Source: Bacillota bacterium
GTDB taxonomy: Bacteria; Bacillota; Clostridia; Peptostreptococcales; Anaerovoracaceae
Length of the DNA: 38,342 bases
Reading direction: 5' to 3'
Assembly: GCA_017436705.1 (NCBI GenBank)
Contig: JAFSCP010000021.1
Coordinates: forward strand, 1-38,342
This document shows positions 23,475 to 32,652 of this stretch, piece after piece. The translations under genes and the position numbers were made by a program. The notes beneath the pieces were generated by a model, which was not told the origin of the DNA, ran no database searches, and saw only the letters and a list, made by a program, of their open reading frames with translations. Each line of letters begins with the position of its first letter. The first letter of the stretch is position 1.

Positions 23475-24872
23475 ATGTTAAGCAGATATGTAGAACAGAT
23501 TTTCAGTATTTACAATCATATAGACACAATGATTCTGACTGACGAAAAGGGCATAATCGAGTACTATATGACATGGCGGCCGGATGTTAATACCAACAAG
23601 CCGGAAAACGTTATGGGCAGGCATGTGCTGGAGGCGTGGGACACCCTCACAGAAGAAACCAGTACCATTATGCGCTGCCTGAAGACAGGAGAGCCTGTAC
23701 GCAATGAGTATCAGGTCTTTCCTTATGAAGACATAACCATGCCAAGCGTCAATACTACTATGCCTATCATAGAGGACGGCAGAATGGTGGGCACTGCGAC
23801 CATGATAAAATATCTGCAGGAACCTTTCGCCAGAAATGAAATCGTACTGGACCTTAAGGAAAAAGATGATTTCACGACCAGATATACCCTGGACGATATA
23901 AAGGGGTGTTCTGAAAGCATTGAATATCTGAAGGCGAAGATAAGAATGGTGGCCAACACTGATTCCTCGGTGCTTATTTACGGGGAAACCGGTGTGGGCA
24001 AGGAACTTGTGGCTCAGTCACTTCATGACCTGAGCTCACGCAGAAACAAGAGGTTCGTGTCCCAGAACTGTGCGGCCATTCCTGACAGCCTGCTGGAAAG
24101 CATTCTCTTCGGTACGGTGAAAGGGGCATATACCGGTGCTGAAAACAGACCGGGCCTTTTCGAGGTTGCCAAGGGAGGAACTCTGTTCCTGGATGAAATC
24201 AATTCCATGGATATCGGCGTTCAGGCCAAGATACTCAAGGCCATTGAAGATAAGGAAGTTACCCGTATCGGCGGTACTACGCCAATAAAGACGGACGTGC
24301 GTATTATTTCTGCAATAAACGAAAACCCTCTGGAGGCAATCAAGGCGAAGAAACTGCGCCGTGACCTTTTTTACAGACTGAGCGTGGTTGAAATCGACAT
24401 AGAACCACTGCGCAAGCGCAGGGAAGATGTGGACTACCTGACCAAGTATTTTATAAATGAAAACAACACCCACATGAACAGGGCAATTCTGGGTGTTGAT
24501 GAAGAGGTAAAGGCGCTATTTGATGAATATGAATGGCCGGGCAATGTACGTGAACTTAAAAATGTGCTGGAAGGGGCCTTTAATGTGGCCACATCCCGTA
24601 CTATAAAGAAAGAATTTCTGCCCGGATATATGCTGGCCGGTACGAAAAGAGGACTTTCGGATATGGCGGGCAAGCGTGTAATACACTGGGATTACGAAAA
24701 AGACTTCAGTCTGGAAGACGAAATAAAGAATTATGAACGGAATCTGGTGGTTTCTGCGGTCGAAAATTCCCGAAATTTGTCGGAAGCTGCCAGAAGATTG
24801 GGCATTTCCAGACAGAATCTCAACTATAAACTGAAAAAACATGGATTGATGTCCGGAGAAAATCTGGAATAA
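23475..24872 (+). CDS. Sigma-54-dependent transcriptional activator (PAS-AAA+-Fis, RocR-like)
   Basis: A 465-residue enhancer-binding protein. The N-terminal PAS-like sensor (about 10-120) contains D-E-K-G-I-I-E-Y-Y. The AAA+ domain has Walker A GETGVGKE from residue 170, the sigma-54-contacting loop GAYTGA (217-222; the Phe to Tyr form is common) and Walker B G-T-L-F-L-D-E-I. The Fis-type helix-turn-helix near the C-terminus is L-S-E-A-A-R-R-L-G-I-S-R-Q-N. The overall layout resembles RocR of arginine catabolism. It should be the activator of the -24/-12 promoter at 20833, perhaps through the dyads at 20703-20746; its effector is probably a product or substrate of the dipeptidase. GAGGTG precedes the ATG. 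Confidence 0.93.
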   Translation: MLSRYVEQIFSIYNHIDTMILTDEKGIIEYYMTWRPDVNTNKPENVMGRHVLEAWDTLTEETSTIMRCLKTGEPVRNEYQVFPYEDITMPSVNTTMPIIEDGRMVGTATMIKYLQEPFARNEIVLDLKEKDDFTTRYTLDDIKGCSESIEYLKAKIRMVANTDSSVLIYGETGVGKELVAQSLHDLSSRRNKRFVSQNCAAIPDSLLESILFGTVKGAYTGAENRPGLFEVAKGGTLFLDEINSMDIGVQAKILKAIEDKEVTRIGGTTPIKTDVRIISAINENPLEAIKAKKLRRDLFYRLSVVEIDIEPLRKRREDVDYLTKYFINENNTHMNRAILGVDEEVKALFDEYEWPGNVRELKNVLEGAFNVATSRTIKKEFLPGYMLAGTKRGLSDMAGKRVIHWDYEKDFSLEDEIKNYERNLVVSAVENSRNLSEAARRLGISRQNLNYKLKKHGLMSGENLE

Positions 24873-24932
24873 GGCAATGTTAAGAAATGAAAGGGAAAGT
24901 TGAAAATGTAACGCTTTTTGTAATGCTCTGCG

Positions 24933-24941
24933 TGATATAAT
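24933..24941 (+). promoter_or_regulatory. Extended -10 promoter
   Basis: TGATATAAT (24933-24941) is a perfect extended -10 (TGn-TATAAT). No good -35 lies 16-18 bp upstream. It would drive the orphan gene at 25007. Confidence 0.6.
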
Positions 24942-25006
24942 ATTTAGCGGAAGGCTAATGAGAAAAGACGAGCTTGAGTTCTGAATTGAATGGTAGGGTG
25001 ATTGAA

Positions 25007-25534
25007 ATGAGACGTGTATCGAAAACTCTGATATTGTGCCTGATATTGGCAATCTGCCTTGGCGTCATATTCAATGAATATTTGCGGCTTTCACGCAATG
25101 TATCGATGGTGTTATGGCAGAATTATCTGTCTTTGTCGTCCTCAATGGAGCACTCGGTAAAGTTCGTGCTGCGGGATACCGAAAATGTTGAGAGCATGAC
25201 AGATGCCGAATATGCAGATGCTATGCAGGATATATGTTGGTCAAACCTGTCGTATGTGTCAGATAATAATCATCTGGCGAGAAGAACTCTGCAATATAAG
25301 GGGCTGGAAATGAATGAATTTGAGTGGTTTCTACTGGAACTACCGTATGGCGAGGAGAAAGAAACACGTGCGGAATATGAAGTTTTGGTGGAAATCGCAG
25401 GCGTTTTGGCCCCGATACACGAGGGGCAGCTTACAGTCAATTATAATTTTGCAGCGGACCCATCAGACATAAAAGGTAAAGTTGCAGAAATCGAAAGAAT
25501 ATGCGGCGAATATTTAACCAGTATAGGTAAATAA
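25007..25534 (+). CDS. Hypothetical membrane-anchored protein
   Basis: A 175-residue protein not recognised. One N-terminal membrane segment (about residues 5-26) acts as an uncleaved anchor, followed by an acidic extracytoplasmic domain that starts with a Ser-rich helix. No catalytic motif or repeats are visible. ATG 25007 follows TAGGGTG; a TTG at 24974 would add 11 residues before the basic membrane anchor and lacks a good binding site. It has its own promoter and terminator and is unrelated in operon terms to the activator before it or the ribosomal operon after it. Confidence 0.6.
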   Translation: MRRVSKTLILCLILAICLGVIFNEYLRLSRNVSMVLWQNYLSLSSSMEHSVKFVLRDTENVESMTDAEYADAMQDICWSNLSYVSDNNHLARRTLQYKGLEMNEFEWFLLELPYGEEKETRAEYEVLVEIAGVLAPIHEGQLTVNYNFAADPSDIKGKVAEIERICGEYLTSIGK

Positions 25535-25540
25535 TCTTAT

Positions 25541-25577
25541 GGAGAGCATGGAAAAAATGCTCTCCGATTTATTTTTT
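25541..25577 (+). terminator. Rho-independent terminator
   Basis: GGAGAGCAT (25541-25549) pairs perfectly with ATGCTCTCC (25557-25565), a 9-bp stem with a 7-base loop, followed by GATTTA and T6. It insulates the ribosomal operon promoter. Confidence 0.92.
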
Positions 25578-25780
25578 GTGAATTTCTAAAAAAAATTTAT
25601 TTTTTTGTTGGCAATACATAATTTTTGCTGTTTTTTGTGCCCGAAGATGGGTACTAGACGCAGCGCTGAAAAAGAAACGCCAACATACGTGTATGGAGTT
25701 TGCGCCCGCAAACCATTGAAATTGCACATTTTGCCTTTGAAAAAATTTTAAAATTTCTCGAAAAAAATTTAAAAAAACAC
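25578..25780. other. AT-rich intergenic region before the S10 operon promoter
   Basis: No gene is supported: both overlapping short frames lack ribosome binding sites. A GTTTGC (25698-25703)/GCAAAC (25708-25713) hairpin with a GCCC loop is present, without a T run. The A/T tracts just before the -35 (25741-25780) may act as an UP-element-like booster. Confidence 0.4.
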
Positions 25781-25809
25781 TTGCATTATTCTTCAACTTG
25801 GTATATACT
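25781..25809 (+). promoter_or_regulatory. Promoter of the S10-spc ribosomal protein operon
   Basis: -35 TTGCAT (25781-25786), a 17-bp spacer and -10 TATACT (25804-25809), preceded by phased A/T tracts. It yields a leader of about 238 nt before rpsJ. Confidence 0.8.
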
Positions 25810-25815
25810 AAAAAA

Positions 25816-26053
25816 GCTTGTGAAAGGCGAAGAAGCGGGAAGTTACCGTGCTAAAGGAGAATTTCCGTGGAGTATGTCCTCACCTGATGAGGGCGCAGGG
25901 ATTCGCCTGTTCTTTTCTTGTGCGTAGCAAATAGGAAACGCACGGGAGCGTGTACGAAGCAAGCAATTCCACTGTACACGTTGAAATTTCAGGCATTTGA
26001 ACCCCTTGTACAAGCATAGCGTAAACCGTACAAAAATTTTTTAGGAGGAAAAA
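25816..26053 (+). promoter_or_regulatory. Structured leader of the S10 operon, possible attenuator
   Basis: Untranslated leader with several hairpins: GTCCTCA/TGAGGGC (25876-25882/25888-25894), GTGCGT/ACGCAC (25920-25925/25938-25943), CGTGTAC/GTACACG (25949-25955/25974-25980) and TTGTAC/GTACAA (26006-26011/26028-26033). A T6 run (26037-26042) directly precedes the rpsJ ribosome binding site. The last four arms share a TGTACA/GTAC core, so alternative pairings are possible. In proteobacteria the S10 leader is regulated by L4; the mechanism here is unknown. Confidence 0.6.
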
Positions 26054-26365
26054 ATGAGCGAATTACAGAAAATCAGAATTAAGCTTAAAGCTTATGATCA
26101 TGCGTTATTAGACCAGTCCGCTGCTAAGATCGTAGAAACTGCGAAAAAGACAGGCGCTGACGTTTCCGGTCCGATTCCGCTCCCAACAGAAAAAGAAGTC
26201 GTAACAATCTTAAGAGCAGTACACAAGTACAAAGACTCCAGAGAACAGTTCGAACAGAGAACTCACAAGAGATTAATCGACATCACAAACGCTACACTGA
26301 AGACAACTGATGCTTTAACAAAGCTCGACTTACCAGCAGGCGTTGACATCGAAATCAAGTTATAA
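26054..26365 (+). CDS. rpsJ: 30S ribosomal protein S10
   Basis: 103 residues, the full usual length of uS10, a protein of the 30S head that also serves as NusE in antitermination. Recognisable: [12 protein letters not shown] at the start, [16 protein letters not shown] and a [12 protein letters not shown] ending. TTAGGAGGAAAAA precedes the ATG. It is the first gene of the S10 operon and is followed by an unusually long 105-bp spacer. The str genes (rpsL, rpsG, fusA, tuf) are not adjacent. Confidence 0.97.
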   Translation: MSELQKIRIKLKAYDHALLDQSAAKIVETAKKTGADVSGPIPLPTEKEVVTILRAVHKYKDSREQFEQRTHKRLIDITNATLKTTDALTKLDLPAGVDIEIKL

Positions 26366-26386
26366 GATTTCACAAACAAAAACAAG

Positions 26387-26444
26387 TAAGGGACACTCCC
26401 TTAGTAAGAACTCATGAGAGGCTGGAAAGCAAACCAGAGAGTTC
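26387..26444 (+). promoter_or_regulatory. Two hairpins in the rpsJ-rplC spacer
   Basis: TAAGGGA (26387-26393) pairs with TCCCTTA (26397-26403) around a CAC triloop. GAACTC (26408-26413) pairs with GAGTTC (26439-26444), enclosing GCT-GGAA-AGC (26421-26430), a GNRA-type loop. No T run follows, so this is more likely a processing, stability or translational-control element than a terminator. Confidence 0.5.
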
Positions 26445-26470
26445 CAATGTAAGATTATGGAGGAAAAATA

Positions 26471-27103
26471 ATGAAGACAATCTTAGGAAAAAAGATGGGC
26501 ATGACTCAGATCTTCGATGAAGCAGGAAACGTAATCCCTGTAACAGTTATCGAAGCAGGCCCAGAAGTTGTAACTCAGGTTAAGACAGTTGAAACAGATG
26601 GTTACAACGCAGTACAGGTTGGTTTCGAAGATCAGAAGCCACAGAGAGTAAACAAGCCTTTAACTGGACATTTCGCAAAGGCTGGCGTAGCTCCTAAAAA
26701 GTACTTAGCTGAATTCAGAACTGAAGAAGGCGAAGCTTACGAAGTAGGACAGGTTATCACAGTTGCTGATTTCGAAGTTGGCAGCAAGCTCGACGTTACT
26801 GGTACTTCCAAAGGTAAGGGTACTCAGGGTAACATCAAGAGACATCACCACAGAAGAGGACCTATGACTCACGGTTCCAAGCACAAGAGACTTCCTGGTG
26901 GTTTAGCAGCTGCTACTTACCCTTCAAGAGTATTCAAGGGTAACGAAGGTCCAGGTAGAACAGGTAGAGATACAGTTACTGTTCAGAACGTGGTTCTCGT
27001 AAAAGTTATTGAAGAAAGAAACCTTATGCTCGTTAAGGGCGCAGTTCCAGGAAACAAGGGTGGACTGGTTCGCGTTCAGTACGCAGTTAAGGGTAACAAA
27101 TAA
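26471..27103 (+). CDS. rplC: 50S ribosomal protein L3
   Basis: 210 residues, normal length for uL3, which binds 23S rRNA domain VI and starts 50S assembly. Typical stretches: L-G-K-K-M-G-M-T-Q-I-F at the start, TGTSKGKGTQG with R-H-H-H-R-R-G-P in the central loop that reaches the peptidyl transferase centre, and P-G-G-L. ATGGAGGAAAAATA precedes the ATG. Followed by rplD after 24 bp. Confidence 0.97.
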   Translation: MKTILGKKMGMTQIFDEAGNVIPVTVIEAGPEVVTQVKTVETDGYNAVQVGFEDQKPQRVNKPLTGHFAKAGVAPKKYLAEFRTEEGEAYEVGQVITVADFEVGSKLDVTGTSKGKGTQGNIKRHHHRRGPMTHGSKHKRLPGGLAAATYPSRVFKGNEGPGRTGRDTVTVQNVVLVKVIEERNLMLVKGAVPGNKGGLVRVQYAVKGNK

Positions 27104-27127
27104 GACTGGTGAAAGGAGGAAGCACAA

Positions 27128-27751
27128 ATGGCAAAAGTAACAATGCTTAACATGGCAGGAGCTGAAGCAGGAGTAATCGAATTAAACGATGCAATCTTCG
27201 CTATCACTCCAAACGAAAACGCTGTTCACGCAGTTGTAAAGAACTACTTAGCTAACCAGAGACAGGGTACTCAGTCTGCAAAGACAAGAGGCGAAGTCAG
27301 AGGGGGCGGTAGAAAGCCTTTCAGACAGAAGGGTACAGGTCGTCACAGACAGGGACATTCCACAGACCCATCACAGATCGGCGGCGGTATCGTATTCGCA
27401 CCAAAGCCAAGAGATTACAGATATACATTACCTAAGAAGTTAAGAAGACTCGCTATGAAGTCTGCTTTATCCTCAAAGGTAGCAGAACAGGAAATCATCG
27501 TATTAGACGAATTAAAATTTGATGCACCAAAGACTAAGGAAATGATCAAGGTGCTTGAAAACGTTAAGGCTGGTAAGAAAGCATTAATCGTTATGGCTGA
27601 AAAGGACGAAAACGTAATCAAGTCCGCAGCTAACATCCCTGGAGTTAGAACAGCTCTTGTAGGAACAATGAATGTTTACGAAATCGTAAACCACACAAGC
27701 TTCATCGTAACAAAGGAAGCAGTACAGAAGATTGAGGAGGTGTACATCTAA
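27128..27751 (+). CDS. rplD: 50S ribosomal protein L4
   Basis: 207 residues, normal uL4. The long exit-tunnel loop is visible as [22 protein letters not shown]. In proteobacteria L4 also represses its own operon, relevant because this operon has a structured leader. AAAGGAGG precedes the ATG. Its stop TAA shares one base with the rplW ATG, so the two are translationally coupled. Confidence 0.96.
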   Translation: MAKVTMLNMAGAEAGVIELNDAIFAITPNENAVHAVVKNYLANQRQGTQSAKTRGEVRGGGRKPFRQKGTGRHRQGHSTDPSQIGGGIVFAPKPRDYRYTLPKKLRRLAMKSALSSKVAEQEIIVLDELKFDAPKTKEMIKVLENVKAGKKALIVMAEKDENVIKSAANIPGVRTALVGTMNVYEIVNHTSFIVTKEAVQKIEEVYI

Positions 27752-28041
27752 TGAAGACAGCATACGATATCATTTTAACTCCTGTTATTTCTGAACAGAG
27801 TATGGACGTTGCAGCAGAAAAGAAGTACACTTTCAAGGTTGCAACAGATGCTAACAAGACTCAGGTTAAATTAGCGATCGAAGAAATCTTCGGTGTTGAA
27901 GTAGCAAAAGTAAACATCATGAACTATGACGGTAAAGTAAAGAGAATGGGAAGATACGAAGGCAGAACTGCTGCTTACAAAAAGGCAATCGTTACTCTGA
28001 CTGAAAAGAGTAAGGAAATCGAATTCTTCCAGGGATTATAA
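27751..28041 (+). CDS. rplW: 50S ribosomal protein L23
   Basis: 96 residues, usual uL23 length. L23 sits at the tunnel exit and docks trigger factor and [13 protein letters not shown] at the start and [15 protein letters not shown] fit the family. ATG overlaps the rplD stop by one base, with GAGGAGGTG inside the end of rplD. Confidence 0.95.
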   Translation: MKTAYDIILTPVISEQSMDVAAEKKYTFKVATDANKTQVKLAIEEIFGVEVAKVNIMNYDGKVKRMGRYEGRTAAYKKAIVTLTEKSKEIEFFQGL

Positions 28042-28060
28042 TCTAGGAGGTAAGTAAACA

Positions 28061-28894
28061 ATGGGAATTAGAAAATATAAACCAACTACTCCTGGTCTTA
28101 GAGGTATGACAGTTTCCACTTTCGAGGAAATCACAACAAGCACACCGGAAAAATCTCTTACTGTGACTCTCAAGAAGCACGCAGGAAGAAACAACAGAGG
28201 TAAGATCACTGTTAGACACCACGGTGGCGGCACAAGACCAAAATACAGAATCATCGACTTCAAGAGAAATAAAGACGGTATTCCAGCAGTTGTAAAGACT
28301 ATCGAATACGATCCAAACAGAAGTGCTAACATCGCGCTGCTCGTTTACGCAGACGGTGAAAAGAGATACATTCTTGCTCCAAACAAACTCAAGATTGGTT
28401 ACAAGATCGAATCTGGTCCAGATGCAGATATCATGGTTGGTAACGCACTTCCAATCGCTAACATTCCAGTTGGTACAATCATCCACAACGTGGAATTAAA
28501 GCCTGGTAAGGGCGGTCAGTTAGCAAGATCCGCTGGTAACGGCGCACAGCTCATGGCTAAGGAAGGAGATTACGCACAGGTAAGACTCCCATCCGGCGAA
28601 GTAAGAAAGGTTTCCATGAACTGCAGAGCTACAATCGGCGAAGTTGGTAACGGCGATCACGCAAACATCCAGATTGGTAAAGCTGGTAGAAAGAGACACA
28701 TGGGCGTTAGACCTACAGTAAGAGGTTCCGTAATGAACCCTAACGATCACCCACACGGTGGTGGTGAAGGTAGAGCTCCTATCGGTCGTAAGAGTCCGGT
28801 TACTCCATGGGGTAAGCCTGCACTTGGTTACAAGACAAGAAAGAAGAACAAAGCTTCTAACCAGTATATCGTAAAGAGAAGAAATGAAAAATAA
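28061..28894 (+). CDS. rplB: 50S ribosomal protein L2
   Basis: 277 residues, normal uL2, needed for subunit joining and peptidyl transferase centre formation. Characteristic: [12 protein letters not shown] at the start, G-R-N-N-R-G-K-I-T, and near the C-terminus the [14 protein letters not shown] block with its conserved His. CTAGGAGGTAAG precedes the ATG. Confidence 0.98.
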   Translation: MGIRKYKPTTPGLRGMTVSTFEEITTSTPEKSLTVTLKKHAGRNNRGKITVRHHGGGTRPKYRIIDFKRNKDGIPAVVKTIEYDPNRSANIALLVYADGEKRYILAPNKLKIGYKIESGPDADIMVGNALPIANIPVGTIIHNVELKPGKGGQLARSAGNGAQLMAKEGDYAQVRLPSGEVRKVSMNCRATIGEVGNGDHANIQIGKAGRKRHMGVRPTVRGSVMNPNDHPHGGGEGRAPIGRKSPVTPWGKPALGYKTRKKNKASNQYIVKRRNEK

Positions 28895-28913
28895 TTAGGA
28901 AGGAGCAAATATA

Positions 28914-29195
28914 ATGGGTAGATCACTTAAAAAGGGTCCTTTCGTAAACGCTAAGCTGCTCAAGGCTATCGAAGAAATGAACGCAGCTAACGATAAGAAA
29001 GTAATTAAAACATGGTCAAGACCATCCACTATATTCCCACAGATGGTGGGACACACTATCGCAGTGCACGACGGTAAGAAACATGTTCCTGTATATATCA
29101 CAGAAGACATGGTAGGTCACAGACTTGGAGAATTCGCTCCAACAAGAAACTACAGAGGTCACGCTGCTGACAAATCATCAAAGGTTAAGAGATAA
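28914..29195 (+). CDS. rpsS: 30S ribosomal protein S19
   Basis: 93 residues, normal uS19, which pairs with S13 in the 30S head near the A site. [10 protein letters not shown] at the start and [12 protein letters not shown] at the end are diagnostic. GGAAGGAG precedes the ATG; rplV follows after 17 bp. Confidence 0.97.
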   Translation: MGRSLKKGPFVNAKLLKAIEEMNAANDKKVIKTWSRPSTIFPQMVGHTIAVHDGKKHVPVYITEDMVGHRLGEFAPTRNYRGHAADKSSKVKR

Positions 29196-29212
29196 GAAAG
29201 GAGATAAGAAAA

Positions 29213-29545
29213 ATGGAAGCAAAAGCTATTGCTAAATACGTGAAGATGTCTCCTATCAAGCTTCAGCCTGTTACAGACCTTGTAAGAGGTAAGGACTTAA
29301 ACGAGGCATTGAACATTTTAAAGTTCACACCTGGTAAAGGTTCAGAAATCGTAGAAAAAGTTGTTAAGTCTGCTGCAGCAAACGCAGAAAACAATTTCGA
29401 TATGAATCCAGACAATTTATACGTTGCAGAAATCTATGTAAATCAGGCTCCTACAATGAAGAGATGGAGAGCTGGTTCACAGGGTAGAGCATCAATCATC
29501 TTAAAGAGAGGCAGCCACGTTGGCGTTACTCTTAAAGAAAAGTAA
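29213..29545 (+). CDS. rplV: 50S ribosomal protein L22
   Basis: 110 residues, normal uL22, with the extended hairpin lining the exit tunnel (K-R-W-R-A-G-S-Q-G-R-A, where macrolide resistance changes occur in the family). The start is A-K-A-I-A-K-Y-V-K-M-S-P. AAAGGAG precedes the ATG. Confidence 0.96.
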   Translation: MEAKAIAKYVKMSPIKLQPVTDLVRGKDLNEALNILKFTPGKGSEIVEKVVKSAAANAENNFDMNPDNLYVAEIYVNQAPTMKRWRAGSQGRASIILKRGSHVGVTLKEK

Positions 29546-29560
29546 TAAGGAGGTTCATTA

Positions 29561-30433
29561 ATGGGTCAGAAAGTTAGTCCACATGGTTTAAGAGTGGGCG
29601 TTATCAAAGACTGGGATTCCAAATGGTATGCAGATAAAAAGAACTTTGCAGATTACCTTGTTGAAGACAACCAGGTAAGAACATATGTAAAGAAGAAATT
29701 ATATGTTGCTGGAGTTTCAAAGGTTCTTCTTGAAAGAACAGCAGAAAACAAATTAAGAGTTATCGTTCTTACAGCTAAGCCTGGTATGGTAATCGGAAGA
29801 TCCGGAGACGGTATCGAAGTACTTAAGGCAGACCTTAAGAAGATGACAGGTAAAGAAGTAGAAATTTCCATCGAAGAAGTAAGAAGATCCGAAATGGACG
29901 CTCAGCTTACTGCTGAATCCGTAGCTCAGGCTCTTGAAAGACGTGTGTCCTTCAGAAGAGCAATGAAGCAGGCTATCGGCAGAACAATGAAGGCTGGTGC
30001 AAAGGGTATCAAGATCATGGTATCCGGTAGAGTTGGCGGCGCTGAAATCGCTAGAAGCGAATCCTACAGCGAAGGTAACGTTCCGCTTCATACTTTAAGA
30101 GCTGACATCGACTATGGTTTTGCAGAAGCTGATACTACTTACGGTAAGTTAGGTATCAAGGTATGGATTAACCACGGCGAAGTACTTGACAAGGGACTTC
30201 AGAGCGCTATCAGAGAAGAAAAGCGTGAAAAGAGAGAAAGAAGACCTAGAAAAGACGGCGAAAGAAGAGAAAGAAGAGCAGAAGGCAATAAGGGCGAAAG
30301 ACGTGACAGACGTGACGCTAAGGCAGAAGCTCCAAAGGCAGCAAACCCAAGAGTAAGAAAGACTCCAAAGGTTGCACCACAGGTAGAAGAACAGGTTGAA
30401 GCAGTTGAAACTGCAGAAACTACAGAAGCATAG
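29561..30433 (+). CDS. rpsC: 30S ribosomal protein S3 with long C-terminal extension
   Basis: 290 residues; the conserved uS3 core ([13 protein letters not shown] motif I-G-R-S-G-D-G, and [10 protein letters not shown]) ends near residue 210. The remaining about 80 residues are an extra tail: a Lys/Arg/Glu-rich stretch (218-252) and an Ala/Pro/Glu-rich acidic end (253-290). S3 lines the mRNA entry channel, so the tail would emerge there. The frame and codon use continue unbroken, and the stop is followed by a normal AAGGAGG before rplP, so it is not a frameshift. Confidence 0.95.
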   Translation: MGQKVSPHGLRVGVIKDWDSKWYADKKNFADYLVEDNQVRTYVKKKLYVAGVSKVLLERTAENKLRVIVLTAKPGMVIGRSGDGIEVLKADLKKMTGKEVEISIEEVRRSEMDAQLTAESVAQALERRVSFRRAMKQAIGRTMKAGAKGIKIMVSGRVGGAEIARSESYSEGNVPLHTLRADIDYGFAEADTTYGKLGIKVWINHGEVLDKGLQSAIREEKREKRERRPRKDGERRERRAEGNKGERRDRRDAKAEAPKAANPRVRKTPKVAPQVEEQVEAVETAETTEA

Positions 30434-30460
30434 ACATTTTGGAAAGGAGGAACTTAAGCC

Positions 30461-30892
30461 ATGTTAATGCCAAAGCGCGTTAAACGCAGAAGAGTTCACA
30501 GAGGAAGAATGAAGGGCGTTGCTACTAAGGGTAATACAATTACTTACGGAACATACGGCCTTGTATCACAGGAATGTGGTTGGATCACCTCAAACCAGAT
30601 CGAAGCAGCCAGAATTGCGATGACAAGATCTATCAAAAGAGGTGGTAAAGTATATATCAAGATTTTCCCACACAAGTCAGTAACTAAGAAACCTGCTGAA
30701 GTACGAATGGGTTCCGGTAAAGGTGCTCCTGAGTACTGGGTAGCAGTAGTTAAGCCAGGCAGAGTAATGTTCGAAATCGCAGGGGTTTCCGAAGAAAAAG
30801 CAAGAGAAGCTATGAGACTTGCTTCTCACAAGCTGCCTGTAAAGTGCAAGTTTGCCATCAAGGAAACTGCAGAAAAGGGTGGTGAAGCATAA
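30461..30892 (+). CDS. rplP: 50S ribosomal protein L16
   Basis: 143 residues, normal uL16 next to the A and P site tRNA elbows. [15 protein letters not shown] at the start and [12 protein letters not shown] are diagnostic. AAAGGAGG precedes the ATG, and its stop TAA shares a base with the rpmC ATG. Confidence 0.97.
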   Translation: MLMPKRVKRRRVHRGRMKGVATKGNTITYGTYGLVSQECGWITSNQIEAARIAMTRSIKRGGKVYIKIFPHKSVTKKPAEVRMGSGKGAPEYWVAVVKPGRVMFEIAGVSEEKAREAMRLASHKLPVKCKFAIKETAEKGGEA

Positions 30893-31095
30893 TGGAATTA
30901 AAGAAAATGAGAGAATTAACAGAAGTTGAATTAAAGGCTGAACTCGAAAAAATGAAAAAGGAATTATTCAACTTAAGATTCCAGCATGTGACAGGTCAGT
31001 TAGAAAACCCTGTTAAGATGAGAGAATTAAAGAAAGACATTGCAAGAGTTAAGACTATCATCAAGGAAAAAGAGCTTGCAAAGGTTCAGGCTTAA
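30892..31095 (+). CDS. rpmC: 50S ribosomal protein L29
   Basis: 67 residues, two-helix uL29 at the tunnel exit beside L23. [10 protein letters not shown] and [13 protein letters not shown] fit the family. One-base overlap with rplP. Confidence 0.95.
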   Translation: MELKKMRELTEVELKAELEKMKKELFNLRFQHVTGQLENPVKMRELKKDIARVKTIIKEKELAKVQA

Positions 31096-31113
31096 TAGAA
31101 AGGAGGATGTAAT

Positions 31114-31374
31114 ATGACAGTTGAAAGAAACAGAAGAAAGACTAAGGTCGGCGTAGTAGTATCCGATAAGATGGATAAGACAGTAGTTGTAGCAATCGAA
31201 GACTTCGTAAGACATTCCCTTTATGGAAAAGCTGTAAAGAGAACTAAGAAGGTTAAGGCTCACGACGAAAACAACGAATGTCAGATTGGCGATAAAGTAA
31301 GAATTATGGAAACAAGACCATTATCCAAGGATAAGAGATGGAGACTTGTTAACATTATCGAAAAGGTTAAATAA
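31114..31374 (+). CDS. rpsQ: 30S ribosomal protein S17
   Basis: 86 residues, normal uS17, a primary 16S rRNA binder with an OB fold. [14 protein letters not shown] and [14 protein letters not shown] are diagnostic. AAAGGAGG precedes the ATG. Confidence 0.96.
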   Translation: MTVERNRRKTKVGVVVSDKMDKTVVVAIEDFVRHSLYGKAVKRTKKVKAHDENNECQIGDKVRIMETRPLSKDKRWRLVNIIEKVK

Positions 31375-31389
31375 AGGAGGCACCAGATC

Positions 31390-31764
31390 ATGATTCAGAC
31401 TGAAACTAGATTAAGAGTTGCCGACAACTCCGGAGCAAAGGAACTTCTCTGCATCCGTATTCTTGGCGGTACTTCCCGTCAGTATGCAAACATCGGAGAC
31501 GTTATCGTTTGCGCAGTTAAGGAAGCAACACCAGGTGGCGTTGTTAAGAAGGGCGACGTAGTAAAAGCTGTTGTAGTTAGAACTAAGCATGGTGCAAGAA
31601 GAGCTGACGGCTCCTATGTAAAGTTTGACCAGAATGCAGCAGTTATCATTAAAGATAAAGAAGATAAGAACCCGGTTGGAACTCGTATTTTCGGACCGGT
31701 TGCAAGAGAGCTGAGAGACAAGGGCTTCATGAAGATCGTGTCCTTAGCACCGGAAGTATTATAG
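31390..31764 (+). CDS. rplN: 50S ribosomal protein L14
   Basis: 124 residues, uL14, two residues over the common length. [18 protein letters not shown] at the start and [13 protein letters not shown] near the end. It lies at the subunit interface and is the docking site of the silencing factor RsfS. AAAGGAGG precedes the ATG. Confidence 0.98.
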   Translation: MIQTETRLRVADNSGAKELLCIRILGGTSRQYANIGDVIVCAVKEATPGGVVKKGDVVKAVVVRTKHGARRADGSYVKFDQNAAVIIKDKEDKNPVGTRIFGPVARELRDKGFMKIVSLAPEVL

Positions 31765-31777
31765 GAGGCAGTAACTG

Positions 31778-32083
31778 ATGCGTATTAAGAAAAATGATAC
31801 AGTGGTAGTAATCACTGGTAAAGATAAAGGTAAGCATGGTAAAGTCCTCAAAGCAATGCCTAAGGAAAACAAAGTAGTTGTTGAAGGCGTTAACGTTCAG
31901 ACTAAGCATGCTAAGGCAACAAGAAATGCAGCTGCAGAAATCAAGCACATCGAAGGACCTATCGATGCGTCCAACGTAATGCTTTATGATGCAAAGGCTA
32001 AGGAAGTAATCAAGGTTGCTTACGAAGTAAGAAATGGTAAGAAAGTAAGAGTTTCCAAGAAGACTGGAAACGTAATCGACTAA
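31778..32083 (+). CDS. rplX: 50S ribosomal protein L24
   Basis: 101 residues, normal uL24 with an N-terminal KOW motif ([15 protein letters not shown]), an assembly initiator on 23S rRNA. ATAGGAGG precedes the ATG. Confidence 0.96.
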   Translation: MRIKKNDTVVVITGKDKGKHGKVLKAMPKENKVVVEGVNVQTKHAKATRNAAAEIKHIEGPIDASNVMLYDAKAKEVIKVAYEVRNGKKVRVSKKTGNVID

Positions 32084-32100
32084 GAAAGGAGGAGACGATT

Positions 32101-32643
32101 TTGACAGCAAGATTAAGAGAAACTTACAATAACGTAGTTTTCAATGCAATGAAAGAAAAATTCCAGTACAAGAACGTAATGGAAGTTCCAAAGCTCGTAA
32201 AGATCACTATCAATATGGGTCTTGGCGAAGCAAAAGATAACGCAAAGGTTATGGAATCCGCAGTTGAAGAAATGGCTTTAATCAGCGGCCAGAAGCCAGT
32301 AATCACTAAGGCTAAGAAGTCCATCGCTAACTTCAAAGTTAGACAGGGCATGCCAGTTGGTGCAAAGGTTACTTTAAGAGGAGACAATATGTATGAATTT
32401 GCTGATAAATTCTTCAATATCTCTCTTCCAAGAGTAAGAGACTTCAAGGGTGTTAGCAGAAACTCTTTTGACGGTAGAGGTAACTACTCTATGGGTATCA
32501 AAGAACAGTTAATCTTCCCTGAAATCAACTACGACAAGGTTGATACAATCAAAGGTATGAACATAGTATTTACAACAACGGCTAAAACAGACGAAGAAGC
32601 AGCAGCTCTTCTTGAAATGCTCGGTATGCCGTTTGAAAAGTAG
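32101..32643 (+). CDS. rplE: 50S ribosomal protein L5 (TTG start)
   Basis: 180 residues, normal uL5 carrying 5S rRNA in the central protuberance. [10 protein letters not shown], the tRNA-facing R-V-R-D-F-K-G-V and [11 protein letters not shown] are diagnostic. The start is TTG at 32101, supported by AAAGGAGGAGACG just upstream and by the family N-terminus T-A-R-L-R-E-T-Y; no ATG fits. Confidence 0.96.
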   Translation: MTARLRETYNNVVFNAMKEKFQYKNVMEVPKLVKITINMGLGEAKDNAKVMESAVEEMALISGQKPVITKAKKSIANFKVRQGMPVGAKVTLRGDNMYEFADKFFNISLPRVRDFKGVSRNSFDGRGNYSMGIKEQLIFPEINYDKVDTIKGMNIVFTTTAKTDEEAAALLEMLGMPFEK

Positions 32644-32652
32644 GAGGGTATT

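Noticed and set aside
24516..25052. 178-codon minus-strand frame across the end of the sigma-54 activator
   Set aside because: Antisense to the Fis domain and reads through a promoter; no start signals.
25608..25630. TTGGCAA...TTTGCTG as a second sigma-54 promoter
   Set aside because: Spacing between GG and GC is far over the required 10 bp.
25569..25927. Short frames on both strands in the S10 leader region
   Set aside because: They overlap the promoter, terminator and structured leader and lack ribosome binding sites.
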